Shown here piece by piece: positions 54,101 through 62,332 of a DNA stretch of 64,000 nt. The stretch is from Diphasiastrum complanatum (Eukaryota; Streptophyta; Lycopodiopsida; Lycopodiales; Lycopodiaceae): positions 21,831,644 through 21,895,643 of the forward strand of contig CM055108.1 in the NCBI GenBank assembly GCA_029204225.1, read 5' to 3'. Made by a program: the position numbers and the translations under genes. The number at the start of each line of letters is the position of its first letter. Within the stretch, counting starts at the first letter, position 1. Under the pieces are notes generated by a model. The model saw only the letters and a program-made list of their open reading frames with translations, searched no databases and had not been told where the DNA came from.

Positions 54101-56251
54101 TTTCAAGGTGAGGCATAGTATCGGTTTCATCTCATGATTTTGCAAAGCTCTTATGTATTGCAGAAAGAAGCTGCAGCTGCACTTGAAGAGGAGGTCCGAG
54201 TCTTAAAGGTATGGGAGTATGACATATATTGTCATAGTTCAAATTGAATTTCTATATGCTTCACTGTTCAGAGTGGCACTTTTCATGTTACATTTTGACC
54301 ATTTGATGCATGTACTTGACTAATTAAGAAGATCTAGAAATCAAGAGAAGGTTACACCTACTCTAAGGAAGCGGATGGTGGACGCGAACGTGCGTCCGGA
54401 CGCGTCCGGTGTTTTTTTTTTCTTAATTTTTTTTTTGATTTTTTTGATGTTTTTAGAGTAAAAAAATTAAAAAAAAAATAAATCATGGACGCGGATGCGG
54501 ACTGCCCGGACGCGCATGTCTGTGTGACGGTGACCTACTCATGTTTTCATCTCTGTTAAAAGGACCCTCTACAAAGAGAATATGATAGTTTTAAGTTTCT
54601 TAAAATTCAATCTGGACTCAACATTTTGGCATTCTTTTGAACTTTTATCACATGTTTTTGGATCCAGTCAGTTAAAGGCTATGAAGCCACATGGGCTCAT
54701 TCCATTAGTCATCTTTCACAAGCTTTTGTATCATGTTATGGTGTGGGACATGCTTCCTCAAATTTTCTCAAATGGGAAACTGCCCTGTGAAAATTTTTAC
54801 AAAAGAATATATGGAAAAGGAAATCTGCTCGTACCCTTCCATATTTGATAATGCTCGTCTGTGCAAATCGACCTAATAAGCTCAAATCTTTCCCTTTTCC
54901 ATTTTCTATATTCATTTGTTAATTCCAAAGCAGTATCTTTCTTCCTGTATACCATTTTCTCTCAATTCATTCCTCTTTCTCCAATTATGGCCTTCAATTA
55001 TACAGTCATTTGAAACATGCCAGAATAGTTTTTAGCCAAATGATCATGATGGGTTGTTTCTGTCCCATCAGCTGTTTAGCCACCAATTAACCTGGGCAAG
55101 AATGCTGGGCTTTGTCTAAATCATTCTGTCCTCCTTGATTGGAGCAACTTAAAAACCTATTAATTATTCAATTTATGGAAGAGTTTTACCTTGGAGGAAA
55201 AACACCAACTTGTGGTTAAGCAACTGCACCTGCCACCAACCATAGTTGCCCGTGACCAAATTTAAAGAAAAAAACGTATTTTTTTAACCAAAAAAATTAG
55301 CGATGCTGAGTCTTCAACCTATAAAAAATTATGCTGGAGATTTGATTGATTGACAACCATCCAGCTATGCGCGATGACTGCACACGATGGCATCACCTGA
55401 TATGGTTTTCAGGATGATTTTGACAACCATCGAGGGATTCCAGATATGCGCGATTGAGACAACCATCCAGTTCCGTGCTTTCTTTGTTGTAGAATCATCA
55501 ATTTATTAACACTTATTGCTACTTTCAAATGTTCTTTATGTGATGTCTTGAATTCGTTCATCATGCGCATAATAAATCAAAAGAAAATTTCAAGTAATCA
55601 TATGTTAGTTTTAAGAAGCTTGATTCTGACTAGATAAACAGATACAACAAGATTTTCACAGAAAACTATACACATTCTTCGTATATCAAGATGCGTCCCT
55701 CAAAAAGAAGGAAGATGCGGCTTAATACCTGTTTTTTTATATTTAAAAAAAAAGCATTCTGACCCAGTACGTACCGGCCCAAAAGGGTCAGAGTGGGTTT
55801 CTAAGCCATCAACTAATCTCCTTAGTAAATCCTGAACATTTTTCAGCCTCACACATTTTTAGGTTCCTTGCATGAAATCACTTATTGCTGAGCTTGTGAA
55901 ACCTATGGTTGGCCTATTTCACTTTTTAGTGTGGATTGATATAGATAGACACTCATTCTGTATGGTTATGGCTAGATCCTGTTTCTTATCTATATAATTT
56001 TACAAAAATGTATATAGAAGGCTAGGTTGGGGTAAACAACACACCTGTTTTGATAGAAAAAATGGATCAAAGAAAGTAATAAAGTCATGTCATCCTTTTG
56101 GTCTCGCTTGATGCAGGAATCCCATGATACTTTGCTTCAGTCTTTAAGGAAGAAGTACAGTTCGTCTGTCTCAGCTCGAGCAGCAGCTGCTTTGCTTTAC
56201 CAAAATTGGGAAACTAATGGTGATGATGGTGCCCACAGGGAACCTTTGTAA
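29513..56251 (+). CDS. PG_binding_1-like domain protein with C-terminal coiled coil; 8 exons
   Basis: Joined exons are 29513-30187, 32394-32443, 35972-36095, 52200-52326, 52595-53385, 53597-53731, 54164-54208 and 56117-56251. They total 2082 nt (693 residues plus stop), all with GT-AG borders and consistent phases. Residues 1-100 are basic, Ser-rich and poor in acidic residues, compatible with an organelle transit peptide. Residues about 200-283 form a PG_binding_1-like fold split over exons 1-3: [40 protein letters not shown] and [18 protein letters not shown] hydrophobic stretch (about 339-356) and a Lys/Arg-rich segment follow, then a Ser-rich linker and a coiled coil at about 590-665. An in-frame TGA at 29501 supports the start at 29513. 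I do not recognise the exact orthologue. The fold is known to bind cell-wall-type glycans in bacteria; its partner here is unknown. Confidence 0.8.
30188..32393 (+). other. Intron 1 (2206 bp)
   Basis: Bounded by GTAGGT and TATACAG. It contains scattered short frames but no recognisable domain. The segment 31650-31940 is rich in repeated CAGATCTGCA and CAAATCTG-type words and looks like decayed repeat DNA. Confidence 0.7.
32394..32443 (+). CDS. Exon 2 (50 bp)
   Basis: This small exon encodes [16 protein letters not shown] plus two bases of the next codon. Acceptor TATACAG|A and donor AGG|GTATGT. It supplies the LLGYLP core of the PG_binding_1-like domain, so skipping it would destroy the fold and shift the frame. 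Confidence 0.85.
33161..33960 (+). mobile_element. Candidate solo LTR in intron 2
   Basis: It begins TGTCTACAACAATACTTGGG, has a perfect TATA box TATAAATAG at 33597-33605, and may end at AATTTGCA near 33960. The layout (U3 about 430 bases, TATA, T-rich R/U5) is typical of Ty3 LTRs. No partner LTR or primer site is visible. The 139-codon frame at 33160-33579 lies inside it and is not considered a gene. Confidence 0.35.
33853..33883 (+). repeat. TTTTGCTTG short tandem repeat
   Basis: Three near-exact 9-base units, GTTTTGCTT, followed by a partial unit. Confidence 0.8.
34022..34760 (+). repeat. Tandem duplication with unit ~370 bp
   Basis: Copy 1 (from about 34023) and copy 2 (from about 34394) both run TTGGAAGATCAGAGAGTGCA, GGCGGCCTGACGCTCCTCTT, GTCTGTATGTCT, TTTTTGGATTCTATCCTATA, CTAAATCTCTAGTTAACTGC and TTTTTGGTGGTTGAGC, then GGTTCGGC. 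They differ by small changes and a few indels. Origin unknown; it lies just after the candidate solo LTR. Confidence 0.85.
35193..35641 (-). other. Unassigned reverse-strand open region
   Basis: Two adjacent reverse frames (35641-35432 and 35438-35193) together look protein-like, with soluble composition: [20 protein letters not shown] and [20 protein letters not shown] in the first, [20 protein letters not shown] in the second. They are offset by a frameshift near 35440. I recognise no family. It could be a captured exon fragment or a decayed retrotransposon part. Confidence 0.25.
35972..36095 (+). CDS. Exon 3 (second half of the PG_binding_1-like domain)
   Basis: Acceptor TCACAG|A and donor AAG|GTCTGT. 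Its first base completes the Gly codon begun in exon 2, giving [18 protein letters not shown]. The pattern G-x-x-x-x-x-T-x-x-A-V-x-x-F-Q, then G-x-W-D, is the signature of the family's second and third helices. The donor choice at 36096 keeps phase 0 with exon 4. Confidence 0.85.
36318..36337. repeat. Perfect 20-bp palindrome
   Basis: GAACGGAACGCGTTCCGTTC is identical to its own reverse complement. It sits in AT-rich intron DNA. Role unknown. Confidence 0.9.
37020..37455 (-). pseudogene. Older chromovirus relic, left part
   Basis: Three blocks match the minus-strand coding region of the complete chromovirus next to it. 37040-37135 corresponds to its chromodomain part (near 38050-38150), 37253-37300 to the post-integrase part (near 38390-38415), and 37376-37455 to the integrase core (near 39050-39105). 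Deletions separate the blocks. At 37455 the complete element is inserted, and the relic resumes at 44040. Confidence 0.7.
37451..37455 (+). other. Target-site duplication GTAGG, left
   Basis: It is identical to 44040-44044 on the other side of the complete chromovirus. Confidence 0.9.
37456..37906 (-). repeat. 3' LTR of the complete chromovirus
   Basis: On the minus strand it starts AGTTATGGACTCGGC and ends CGTTCATAACT, with a TATA-like CTATAAGTAG (plus 37607-37616). It matches 43590-44039 almost throughout. The purine stretch GTGTCGGGGAG (reverse of 37907-37917) immediately precedes it. Confidence 0.92.
37951..42570 (-). pseudogene. Chromovirus Gag-Pol polyprotein with chromodomain
   Basis: ATG at 42570; the frame to TGA at 37951 is 1540 codons. 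Order: Gag capsid ([20 protein letters not shown]); a zinc-knuckle-like [14 protein letters not shown] in which the His is Asp; protease [18 protein letters not shown] with [20 protein letters not shown] and active site [10 protein letters not shown]; RNase H ([37 protein letters not shown]); integrase with an H-H-C-C finger, [16 protein letters not shown] and [12 protein letters not shown]; then a chromodomain ([18 protein letters not shown]). Breaks are TAG at 40588, TAG at 40264, a shift near 39527 restored near 39345, and TAG at 38155 just before the chromodomain core. Confidence 0.92.
42571..43577 (-). other. 5' leader of the chromovirus
   Basis: The stretch between primer site and gag ATG has no conserved frame. 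On the plus strand it repeats TAGGGCGC and related GGGCGCC words near 43119, 43206, 43288, 43309 and 43340, a motif shared with the leader of the second element. It may carry the packaging signal; that is inference. Confidence 0.6.
43578..43589 (-). other. Primer-binding site
   Basis: The reverse complement reads TGGTATCAGAGC with no gap to the LTR end (...CATAACT). It is the tRNA-iMet type. Confidence 0.92.
43590..44039 (-). repeat. 5' LTR of the complete chromovirus
   Basis: Nearly identical to 37456-37906; ends at the duplication GTAGG (44040-44044). Confidence 0.92.
44040..44360 (-). pseudogene. Older chromovirus relic, right part
   Basis: GTAGGCCAACTCT continues the integrase sequence broken at 37455. 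Further right, GAAAACCAAAATGGCCCCTA corresponds to the complete element's integrase finger region near 39266-39286. Degraded beyond 44360. The stretch 44361-44805 to the next element has nothing I can assign. Confidence 0.65.
44806..44810 (+). other. Target-site duplication TGCTC, left
   Basis: Identical to 49876-49880 after the other end of the second element. Confidence 0.85.
44811..45261 (-). repeat. 3' LTR of the non-autonomous element
   Basis: Related over its length to the LTR at 37456-37906. A 41-base segment (CTAAGCTATGAAAGCATCAC and following) is tandemly duplicated near 44840-44922. It is followed at 45262 by the same purine-tract sequence, CTCCCCGACACA, as the complete element. 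Confidence 0.85.
45290..45553 (-). pseudogene. Chromodomain remnant of the non-autonomous element
   Basis: The reverse strand reads [12 protein letters not shown] and, after a frame change, [18 protein letters not shown], almost the same as in the complete chromovirus. It ends with a short tail matching that element's C-terminus. Confidence 0.75.
45554..47513 (-). pseudogene. Tryptophan-rich repetitive open region of unknown function
   Basis: The main open stretches are reverse 47513-47058, 46886-45999 and 45991-45554, joined by a few stops and one frame change. The composition is unusual: many Trp, His, Cys and aromatic residues, with recurring short units such as [13 protein letters not shown] (twice, near 46886 and 46960), [17 protein letters not shown] and [10 protein letters not shown]. 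It matches none of the retrotransposon enzymes. It lies exactly where pol should be in an element of this LTR family. It may be a captured and amplified host segment or an element-specific protein; I do not assign a function. Confidence is for an open region once coding, not for any role. Confidence 0.45.
47470..47645 (-). repeat. Degenerate short tandem repeat inside the non-autonomous element
   Basis: On the plus strand, units of roughly 27-30 bases repeat ATCAAAGCATGCAA or ATCATAGCATGCAA followed by an ACATCAG/ACATCATC block. Reverse translation gives repeating Asp/Ala/Cys-rich peptide units ([16 protein letters not shown]). GCATGC palindromes recur in it. Confidence 0.75.
47619..48198 (-). 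pseudogene. Gag-like segment of the non-autonomous element
   Basis: ATG at 48198 (reverse) starts [20 protein letters not shown]; after a frameshift near 48130 the frame continues with [40 protein letters not shown] and [20 protein letters not shown]. The spacing of aromatic and Trp residues resembles the capsid part of Ty3 Gag (compare [15 protein letters not shown] in the complete element), but overall similarity is low. A Ser/Asp-rich tail with repeated SDxHExDS follows and ends at 47619. Confidence 0.5.
48199..49449 (-). other. Leader with GGGCGC-type repeats; primer site missing
   Basis: On the plus strand TAGGGCGCTGGACAGCCTC or close variants recur near 49087, 49163, 49243, 49279, 49358 and 49437, spaced about 36-80 bases. 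Farther left there is AT-rich sequence without a frame. No TGGTATCAGAGC lies next to the LTR. Confidence 0.65.
49450..49875 (-). repeat. 5' LTR of the non-autonomous element, truncated
   Basis: Matches 44811-45261 including the duplicated CTAAGCTATGAAA segment, but lacks the first ~25 bases (the R-U5 end on the minus strand). It joins the leader directly at AGAGCTAAGC. Ends at TGCTC (49876-49880). Confidence 0.8.
49881..52199. other. Remainder of intron 3
   Basis: No intact gene. At 50470-50150 the reverse strand reads protein-like across a stop, for example [20 protein letters not shown] and [20 protein letters not shown], which could be a piece of a non-LTR retroelement; I am not sure. Reverse frames at 51620-51267 match nothing I know. 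The rest is AT-rich and unassigned. Confidence 0.4.
52200..52326 (+). CDS. Exon 4
   Basis: Acceptor GTACAG|G, donor CCAG|GTGATT, phase 0 in and phase 1 out. Encodes [20 protein letters not shown] and onward to VQEPIRELP, a polar linker with no known domain. It resumes the host frame after the 16-kb intron; the phase match with exons 3 and 5 is the main support. Confidence 0.75.
52327..52594 (+). other. Intron 4 (268 bp)
   Basis: GTGATT to TTGCAG; no features. Confidence 0.75.
52595..53385 (+). CDS. Exon 5 (hydrophobic segment, linker)
   Basis: Acceptor TTGCAG|AG and donor GAG|GTGTGC. It encodes [16 protein letters not shown], then the hydrophobic [14 protein letters not shown], then a basic stretch ([28 protein letters not shown]) and a long Ser/Asn/Gln-rich region. 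The hydrophobic segment is short for a bilayer helix but flanked by Arg; membrane anchoring is plausible, not shown. Reading beyond GAG reaches a stop at 53413, so the donor matters. Confidence 0.85.
53386..53596 (+). other. Intron 5 (211 bp)
   Basis: GTGTGC to TTATAG; no features. Confidence 0.75.
53597..53731 (+). CDS. Exon 6 (coiled coil)
   Basis: 45 codons, phase 0 both sides: [20 protein letters not shown], then [20 protein letters not shown] and KIRRQ. Heptad spacing of Leu/Val/Ala supports a coiled coil. Confidence 0.85.
53732..54163 (+). other. Intron 6 (432 bp)
   Basis: GTACTG to TTGCAG; no features recognised. Confidence 0.7.
54164..54208 (+). CDS. Exon 7 (45-bp microexon-like)
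   Basis: 15 codons, [15 protein letters not shown], continuing the coiled-coil heptads. Acceptor TTGCAG, donor AAG|GTATGG, phase 0 on both sides, so it could be skipped without shifting the frame. Confidence 0.8.
54209..56116 (+). other. Intron 7 (1908 bp)
   Basis: GTATGG to ATGCAG. Contains a foldback element at 54378-54530 and AT-rich DNA with no recognised gene. Confidence 0.7.
54378..54530. repeat. Foldback element with GGACGCG ends
   Basis: GTGGACGCGAACGTGCGTCC and CGGACGCGTCCGG on the left, and GGACGCGGATGCGGACTGCC and CGGACGCGC on the right, can pair in inverted orientation. Between them are long T-rich and A-rich arms that also pair. The size and structure are like a MITE. It sits in intron 7. 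Confidence 0.6.
56117..56251 (+). CDS. Exon 8 (C-terminus)
   Basis: Acceptor ATGCAG|GAA. Encodes [40 protein letters not shown] and REPL, then TAA at 56249-56251. It finishes the coiled coil and ends in a polar tail. TTTGTAAGT overlapping the stop also looks like a splice donor, so a further exon is possible. Confidence 0.75.
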   Translation, partial: ESHDTLLQSLRKKYSSSVSARAAAALLYQNWETNGDDGAHREPL

Positions 56252-59200
56252 GTTGTGACATGAGGTGTACAATACAAATTTTGATAGTTATTAGGACATT
56301 CTTTTCTCAGTTGGGAAGAGACTATTGCAAGTGTAAATACTGTATACTATTAATACAACAAATTGATTTCTTGAGCGTGCTACTGACAGAAATATCGGCA
56401 TCTGCTGTAGATTTTTTTCTGGCCCTTTATCTTTGTGTCACTTGCTTGGAGTATGTAATTTTTGACTCTCTGTTTCTCTCACAGCTCATACAGTGCTTTT
56501 AATCTCTACATGTAAACCTTCAATCTTTATACCCATTCAGTTCCACTAGATGCCTTTTTTTCTCCAAAGAGGTATACATGCAAAGGGGTCTCATTTACTC
56601 ATGTTGGCTGGTGGTTATGTAAGCAGCATCGGTTGAGTAGCCTCAATGGAAGATAGGTGTCTACTTCTCGGTCTGGGAGGCGGGGGCAATTGCTGCATAT
56701 GGAATACTGCTGTCTACAGCCATTTACTTCTTAGAAAAAGGGGGATCCTAATGATTCTTCCATTATCAGACGATAGTGAGATGTGCTGTTTGCTGTCCTA
56801 CCATTGCTATCTTTTGGCTGCTATTTATTACATTGAGAACCTAACCTTACAATCGGCCTCCTACTGATGAGTCTTAGCATCACGATTATCTTTCTCTGAC
56901 CAAGTCTCATTGGTGAACCTCAAAAATCCACTAAATTTGGTGAGACTTGTTGATTGGAGGCTATTATTCTTGCAAAGCAAGCAGCAAGCTTCTGTACACG
57001 ATTTCTGGTAGCCCAAGCAGAAATAGATACTCAACCCACATAGCCTTGGGCTCCAGCAGTCCTTAATTGACTCCTCTGTTTGTATCTCATTTGTTTCAGC
57101 TTCTAGCCCTTCCACTTTGCATTTGAACAGCTCTAGTCCCAAGCTTCTGTCAAATGCTACAAAGCTTTTTTGGGTTTACATTTGGCTTCTCCTTTCAAGG
57201 TAACTGAGGAGGCTAAATGCTCTGAGGAGGTGAAGTATTATTTTGAAGTTTGAACATTTATTTCAGAAAGGGGGTCTCATCTGATTAATTGCCAAATTGT
57301 CATTGTCATCATAATTTCCTAAAATAATATAGCTTCACTGGTCCGGTCTTGGGGCATTTTGTATGAGTACTACAACTATTGTTATGCTGGTGCTGGAAGA
57401 AAGCGTGCAAGGTAATTACATCTCTCAAGCTAGAACATGGATCAATGCAAAGACAAATTGACATGAAATGAAATCTTTTCTTAATCCTTTGTAGTTGGCT
57501 AAGTTGGATAAAAGTGAAACTTGTGCGCTTACTACGTTGGAGCCTTTTGTTTCTTCTTGGCACTTCTTTCCATACAAAAGTTTTAACTACGTTTTATAAA
57601 CAGATACCTTCTTTGCTAAATTGCAATATACATACGACATTGAGATTTTAGATGTACAAAGTATAATGTTCACATGCAATCAATTCTTATTTCAAAGAAC
57701 AACTATGTGTAAGGGTAAATAACTTAACATAATCACGTTCCAAAAAGATTTGAGTAAGATTTCAAAGGTCATAAATTTTAAACATTCTTTGTTTGTTTCC
57801 CATTTCGTGGTTGGTGCACACTTTTTTTGAGCAAATGATCCTTCCAAGTCTATTTTGCATTTATTTATTTGAGCATCAATTAACTTTGTATCTACTACAA
57901 TGACAACCTTGAAATAGCGGTCCGTTCCTATTGGTTCAATTGACTGTTATTTCTATTCTTCTTTTAAGTCATAGAGTGTAGACATTTCTTTCGTTGCCTT
58001 GTTTATCAAGCTAATTTTGTGCCTCTCTAAATTCTAAGAAATTAATACGAAAATCATGTTATCATGGAAAGTGGTGATGGTGAGTGGAGAAGCAAGCAAT
58101 AGAATGGCGATCGTCAGCAAGGAACACTTTTCTCTTATTGGTAGTGAACAATCCTTCAAATAGGTGTTTACTTAGGTTTTTTGTTCATGCAGTATATTAG
58201 ACAAATAGGCAATTATGACTATTGAATCATGTATGCCTTAATAGTTTAAACAATTCCTTAGATAGTAGCATAGATGCTTAGACAATATCTTAGATAGTTA
58301 ACCTTCCCAGCAGCTTACACATTTTGTTAGATATTGACTTTAGGCAATAACTTAGACACTGCCTTTAGACTAAAATTGCTCCAAGGTCTTGCCTTAAATT
58401 GAAAGTGTGGTCGTGAAAGGGAAGGCATATGCCTTAAATACTTCCTTAGATATTGCCTTAGATACTGGCTTAGACACTTTTGTGACAATTCTTTAGACAA
58501 TAGCTTAGATGCTTAGACAATGTCTTGGATCATTGACCTTCCCAACAACTTAGACAGTAGCTTAGATAATAGGTTAGACACTTCGTTAAATACTACCTTT
58601 AGACGATATCTTAGATACAATAGCCTTTAGACATTTGGTCAGCAAATGCCTTTGAATAAAACTCGAAGAGTCCCAAAGTAAATCAACTTTGAACAAAGTG
58701 CCTTGAGCTCAAGAGCAAAGACTTTGACATGAATTCTCGAATTGCGACTAGGGATTGTTCCAAGATGCTTCATTATACATTTTATAGAAGGTTATCTTCC
58801 ATTATACAAACTTGAGCATGACTAATTCGAGAAAAATAATGGTAAATGGAATAGCCATGCTATCACAACCACCTTAAACTTTTATCCAAGCAACAACAAG
58901 CCTCACGGTGACATCTAAACTCTTATGTCTGCGCACTTAGATCATGATAACCACCCCAATCTTAGTGTGCCTTAAACTACAAAATCGACACATTGAAACA
59001 AACTAAAATGCAATTCAGAATTGGTAGTGTTCAAGCATGGAGTGGAATGCAAGTTTCCATGGTTTACGAGTTCAGGTTGGTACTAATTCAGTAGTCCTAC
59101 TAGTGCCCTAGGTCGATTCTAGTTCCATATCAAAATAAAGACAGCCTAGAGTCGATTTAATACTAGGTCAGAATAACAAAGAGTCGAAATAGATGAATGA

Positions 59201-59459
59201 CTGAAATGAGTGGGTCGAATTTTTGATTTCAATCCTAGCGATCAAAATAGACATCACTCAATTTGACCCATCAATCCAAACCAAGAACCGATTTATTTTG
59301 CAATTTGATTTGACTTGACCCAAGGTCAATTCTATTTCGACCCTAAATTGGAACAATCTATGTTTCTGTAGTTTCTTGAAGGAATTTTGACCTACTTCTT
59401 GTTCTTTCTACTTTGTATTGGATTAGTGCATGGAGTAAAATTGAAAGTCAACAACCCCC
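56252..59459. other. Intergenic region downstream of the host gene
   Basis: The 3' UTR of the host gene should lie at its start; no clear polyadenylation signal stands out. No protein recognised. It includes a TTAGA-rich repeat stretch (listed separately). Short frames such as 56646-56867 and 57142-56861 match nothing I know. Confidence 0.5.
58170..58660. repeat. Degenerate TTAGAC/TTAGAT repeat tract
   Basis: Words such as CTTAGACAAT, CTTAGATAT, CCTTAGATA and TTTAGAC recur every 10-25 bases, with longer units (GATGCTTAGACAATATCTTA and GATGCTTAGACAATGTCTTG, followed by CCTTCCCA(G/A)CA) repeated at about 58272 and 58507. Confidence 0.7.
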
Positions 59460-59900
59460 TTAAAGATAACTTCATGTACTTATGAAAATTTAACATATTC
59501 GAAAATTGAACATGCTTACTTTCGATCAAAGGTTTAATAAATATATTAGCTACCATTAAATCTATGTAACAGTCAACCTATTTTGGCATAAAAAATTTCT
59601 CTAACAAAGTGAAACTGAATTTCAATATGCTTGGCTTTTGAATTAAAATGAGTATTTAAAGTCATATATATACAACCAAGATTGTCACAACAGATTGTTG
59701 TAGCTTTTTTTTGCATGAATAAAAAATCATGTAGCAGCAATATGATTCATACAACTTCTATAGCTACTAGTGTGGCTCCAATATATAATGCCTTTGTTGA
59801 AGACTGAGATGGATTTTTGTCTTTTGCTATTCCAAGAAATCGGTCCTCCTACAATGTAAAAGCAATATCCAAAAGTCAATTTTTTGAATTATGAATCACA
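59460..59900 (-). pseudogene. Copia RNase H tail, strongly decayed
   Basis: The reverse strand reads, with stops and shifts, DFLFMQKKATTICCDNLGCI, then NTHFNSKAKHIEIQFHFVRE, the final RNase H motifs of a copia element. It is distinct from the better-preserved copy beginning at about 59960, which ends with its own KHIEIAHHF motif. Confidence 0.65.
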
Positions 59901-59959
59901 TCTCAAATCAAAGTCAAAATATCCATAAAGAATTATTGGTGTTTCTACATTATGAATAA

Positions 59960-62142
59960 AATACATTGCTAAATCTTTAAAAGTGATGAGCTATCTCAAT
60001 ATGCTTTGTTCTAGCATGAAAGATAGGATTTATAGCAATTTGTTGAGATGCTTGACAATAGATGCAAGGGATCTCCTCGGTCGTCATCCTTCAAAAGTTT
60101 TCTTAGCCAAAGGAGTTCTTTTGTTGATGAAGTCAAGGCCTTGTACTCGGCTTCACAAGAGGAAAGTGAGATAGTATCTTTCTTTTTGGAAAGCCAAGAT
60201 ATCGCTCCTCCACAAATGAAAGTAGCAAATACACTCATGGATTTCCTATCCATCTTGTCACCTCCAAAGTCCGAATCCGAGTATGCCCTCAAGTGCAAGT
60301 TAGGTCCTTGATAGAGAATGCCAAAAAATCTAGTAGAAGAGATATATCTAAGTACTCTTTTGGCACTTTTCCTATGATGTATCCAAGGACCTTGCATGTG
60401 TTGACTTAACTTGCTTACACAATAACTCAAATCTGGTCTAGTGATTGTCAAATAGATTAAAGAGTCTATAAGCTTTCTAAAGAGTATGATGTACTCAAAG
60501 GATACTTCATCACCATCATTAGAAACTTTAACAACATGCTCCATAGGGGTGTCAATCCCTGTACAATATTTCATGCCAAACTATTCAAGAATGGAAGTAG
60601 CATACTTTGATTGACTTATAAAAGTGAAATCACTACCTCTAGACAGTTCTATTCCAAGTATGAACTTAAGAAGTCCTAGATCTACCATCTTGAATTCACT
60701 ATACAATGCAATTTTAACTTTTTTTATGCCTTCACCATAATTTCCTGTCAATAAAGAACCAATATGATGATCTTTCCATCATTACACTTGATGTACAAAG
60801 AAGGTTCATAAGAACTAATCACAAAGCCAAGAGAGTAGAGATAGTTATGCAACCTAGAGTACCAAGCCCTAGGTGCTTGCTTAAGGCCATTTAGGTTCTT
60901 CTTCAAGTGGAAAACCTTGTCTTCCTCTCCATCCTTGATGAAGCCCTCGGGTTGCAACATGTATATCTCCTCCTCCAAGTAGCCATCAAGAAATGCATTG
61001 GTCACATCCATTTGAAAGAGGTCCCATTTGAACAAAGTAGCAATACAAATGATCAATCTAATAGCTACAAGCTTTGCTATAGGTGCAAATGTTTCTTCAT
61101 AATATCTGTCTTTAGTTTGAGGAAAACCTTTAGCAACAAGTCTAGCTTTGTACTTATCTATAGATGCATCTTGATTGTACTTTAATCTATAAATCCACTT
61201 ACATGCAAGTGGCTTCTTCCCATGTGGAAGGTATACAAGATCCCAAGTTTGATTATCTACTAAAGCATCAAACTCTACTTGCATTGCATCTCTCCAAACA
61301 TGTGATTTACTAGCATATTCAAAACTTGGTGGATCTTCAAGCATTGTGGTTAGAAAGGAGTAAGAGGTAGTAGGATTTGAGTCTTCCCTTTGCTTTCCCT
61401 TCTCAAGGTAGGTAAGCCTTGATGGCTCGTCCTTGTTCCTTGTAGATCTCCTCGGTCCCTTTGGCTCTTGAGATTGATCCTCCAAAAGCACATCTTCATG
61501 AAGCTCCTCCTCGGGTCTTGCAAGATCTTGGACACATAGAGGAATAGATCTTGGAACATTGAGATTCATCAAATAAGACATCTTTACTAACTTTTACTTT
61601 CTTTGAAATATGACCAAAAATTCTATAACCTTTGCTATTTTCACTATAGCCAACAAAAATTTCTTTGAAAGAAGCTGCATTCTCTTTCTTTCTTGTTTCC
61701 AGAGGAATGTGGACATAACAAATACATCCAAACACTTTCAAATCTTTTACATTTGGCTTATTGCAATACAAGGCTTGATATGGTGAGATCCCATCAATGG
61801 CACTACTTGGAAGCCTATTACATAAATAGTTAGCACATGTTATGGCCTCTCCCCAAAATGAGATGGGTAGAGATGCATCTAGCCTCAAAGACTTTGCACA
61901 CTCACATAGGCTTCTATTTTTCCTCTCGGCCATCCCATTTTGTTGGGGTGTAGGAACATGTGTAAGTCTCTTTTAATGCCATTAGTCTCACAAAAATATC
62001 TCATCCTATTGGAGATATATTTTCCTATATTATCACATCTTAAAACTTTGATGCTAGAACTAAGTTGATTCTCAATAAGAGATTTGAGGTGATGGAATTG
62101 TAAATACTGTAGCTCTAGATATTGTGGTTGATTCAGCCACAA
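59960..62142 (-). pseudogene. Copia integrase-RT-RNase H, 5'-truncated
   Basis: On the minus strand, from about 62140: integrase core (SLIENQLSSSIKVLRCDNIG, a shift near 61935, then MAERKNRSLCECAKSLRLDA and ITCANYLCNRLPSSAIDGIS); a hinge with a further shift near 61540; RT at 61581-60748 (KWIYRLKYNQDASIDKYKAR, FQMDVTNAFLDGYLEEEIYM, NGLKQAPRAWYSRL). The active site is damaged: ILVLY is followed by TGA where VDD should be. Thumb and RNase H continue at 60727-60011 with DTPMEHVVKVSNDG, RPDLSYCVSKLSQHMQGPWI and SDSDFGGDKMDRKS. The pol end motif FHARTKHIEIAHHF lies at about 60010-59970. Gag, protease and LTRs are not visible. The left part of integrase abuts the Ulp1-like relic. Confidence 0.9.
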
Positions 62143-62332
62143 AAATTTTGGACATTCCTTCCATTGTAAATTCTCTCCTGCCTCCTCCCGTTAATGTCAA
62201 ACCTATAGTATATTTAGATTCTGATGATTATTTAAAATTTGAGATGCGATAGATAATATCGGCATGCCAATCCTCTTCCAAATAGAAGAGATTGATTTTA
62301 CTCTTAGTTTTAGAATCCTAGATTGTATGTAG
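62100..62332 (+). other. Possible upstream exon sequence of the Ulp1-like relic
   Basis: A plus-strand frame at about 62100-62250 reads protein-like (DSATKILDIPSIVNSLLPPP, KPIVYLDSDDYLKFEMR) and ends in TAG near 62249. A further frame to 62332 (GMPILFQIEEIDFTLSFRIL) leads to the ATG at 62333. This may be degraded coding sequence before the protease domain. It overlaps the end of the copia remnant. Confidence 0.25.
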
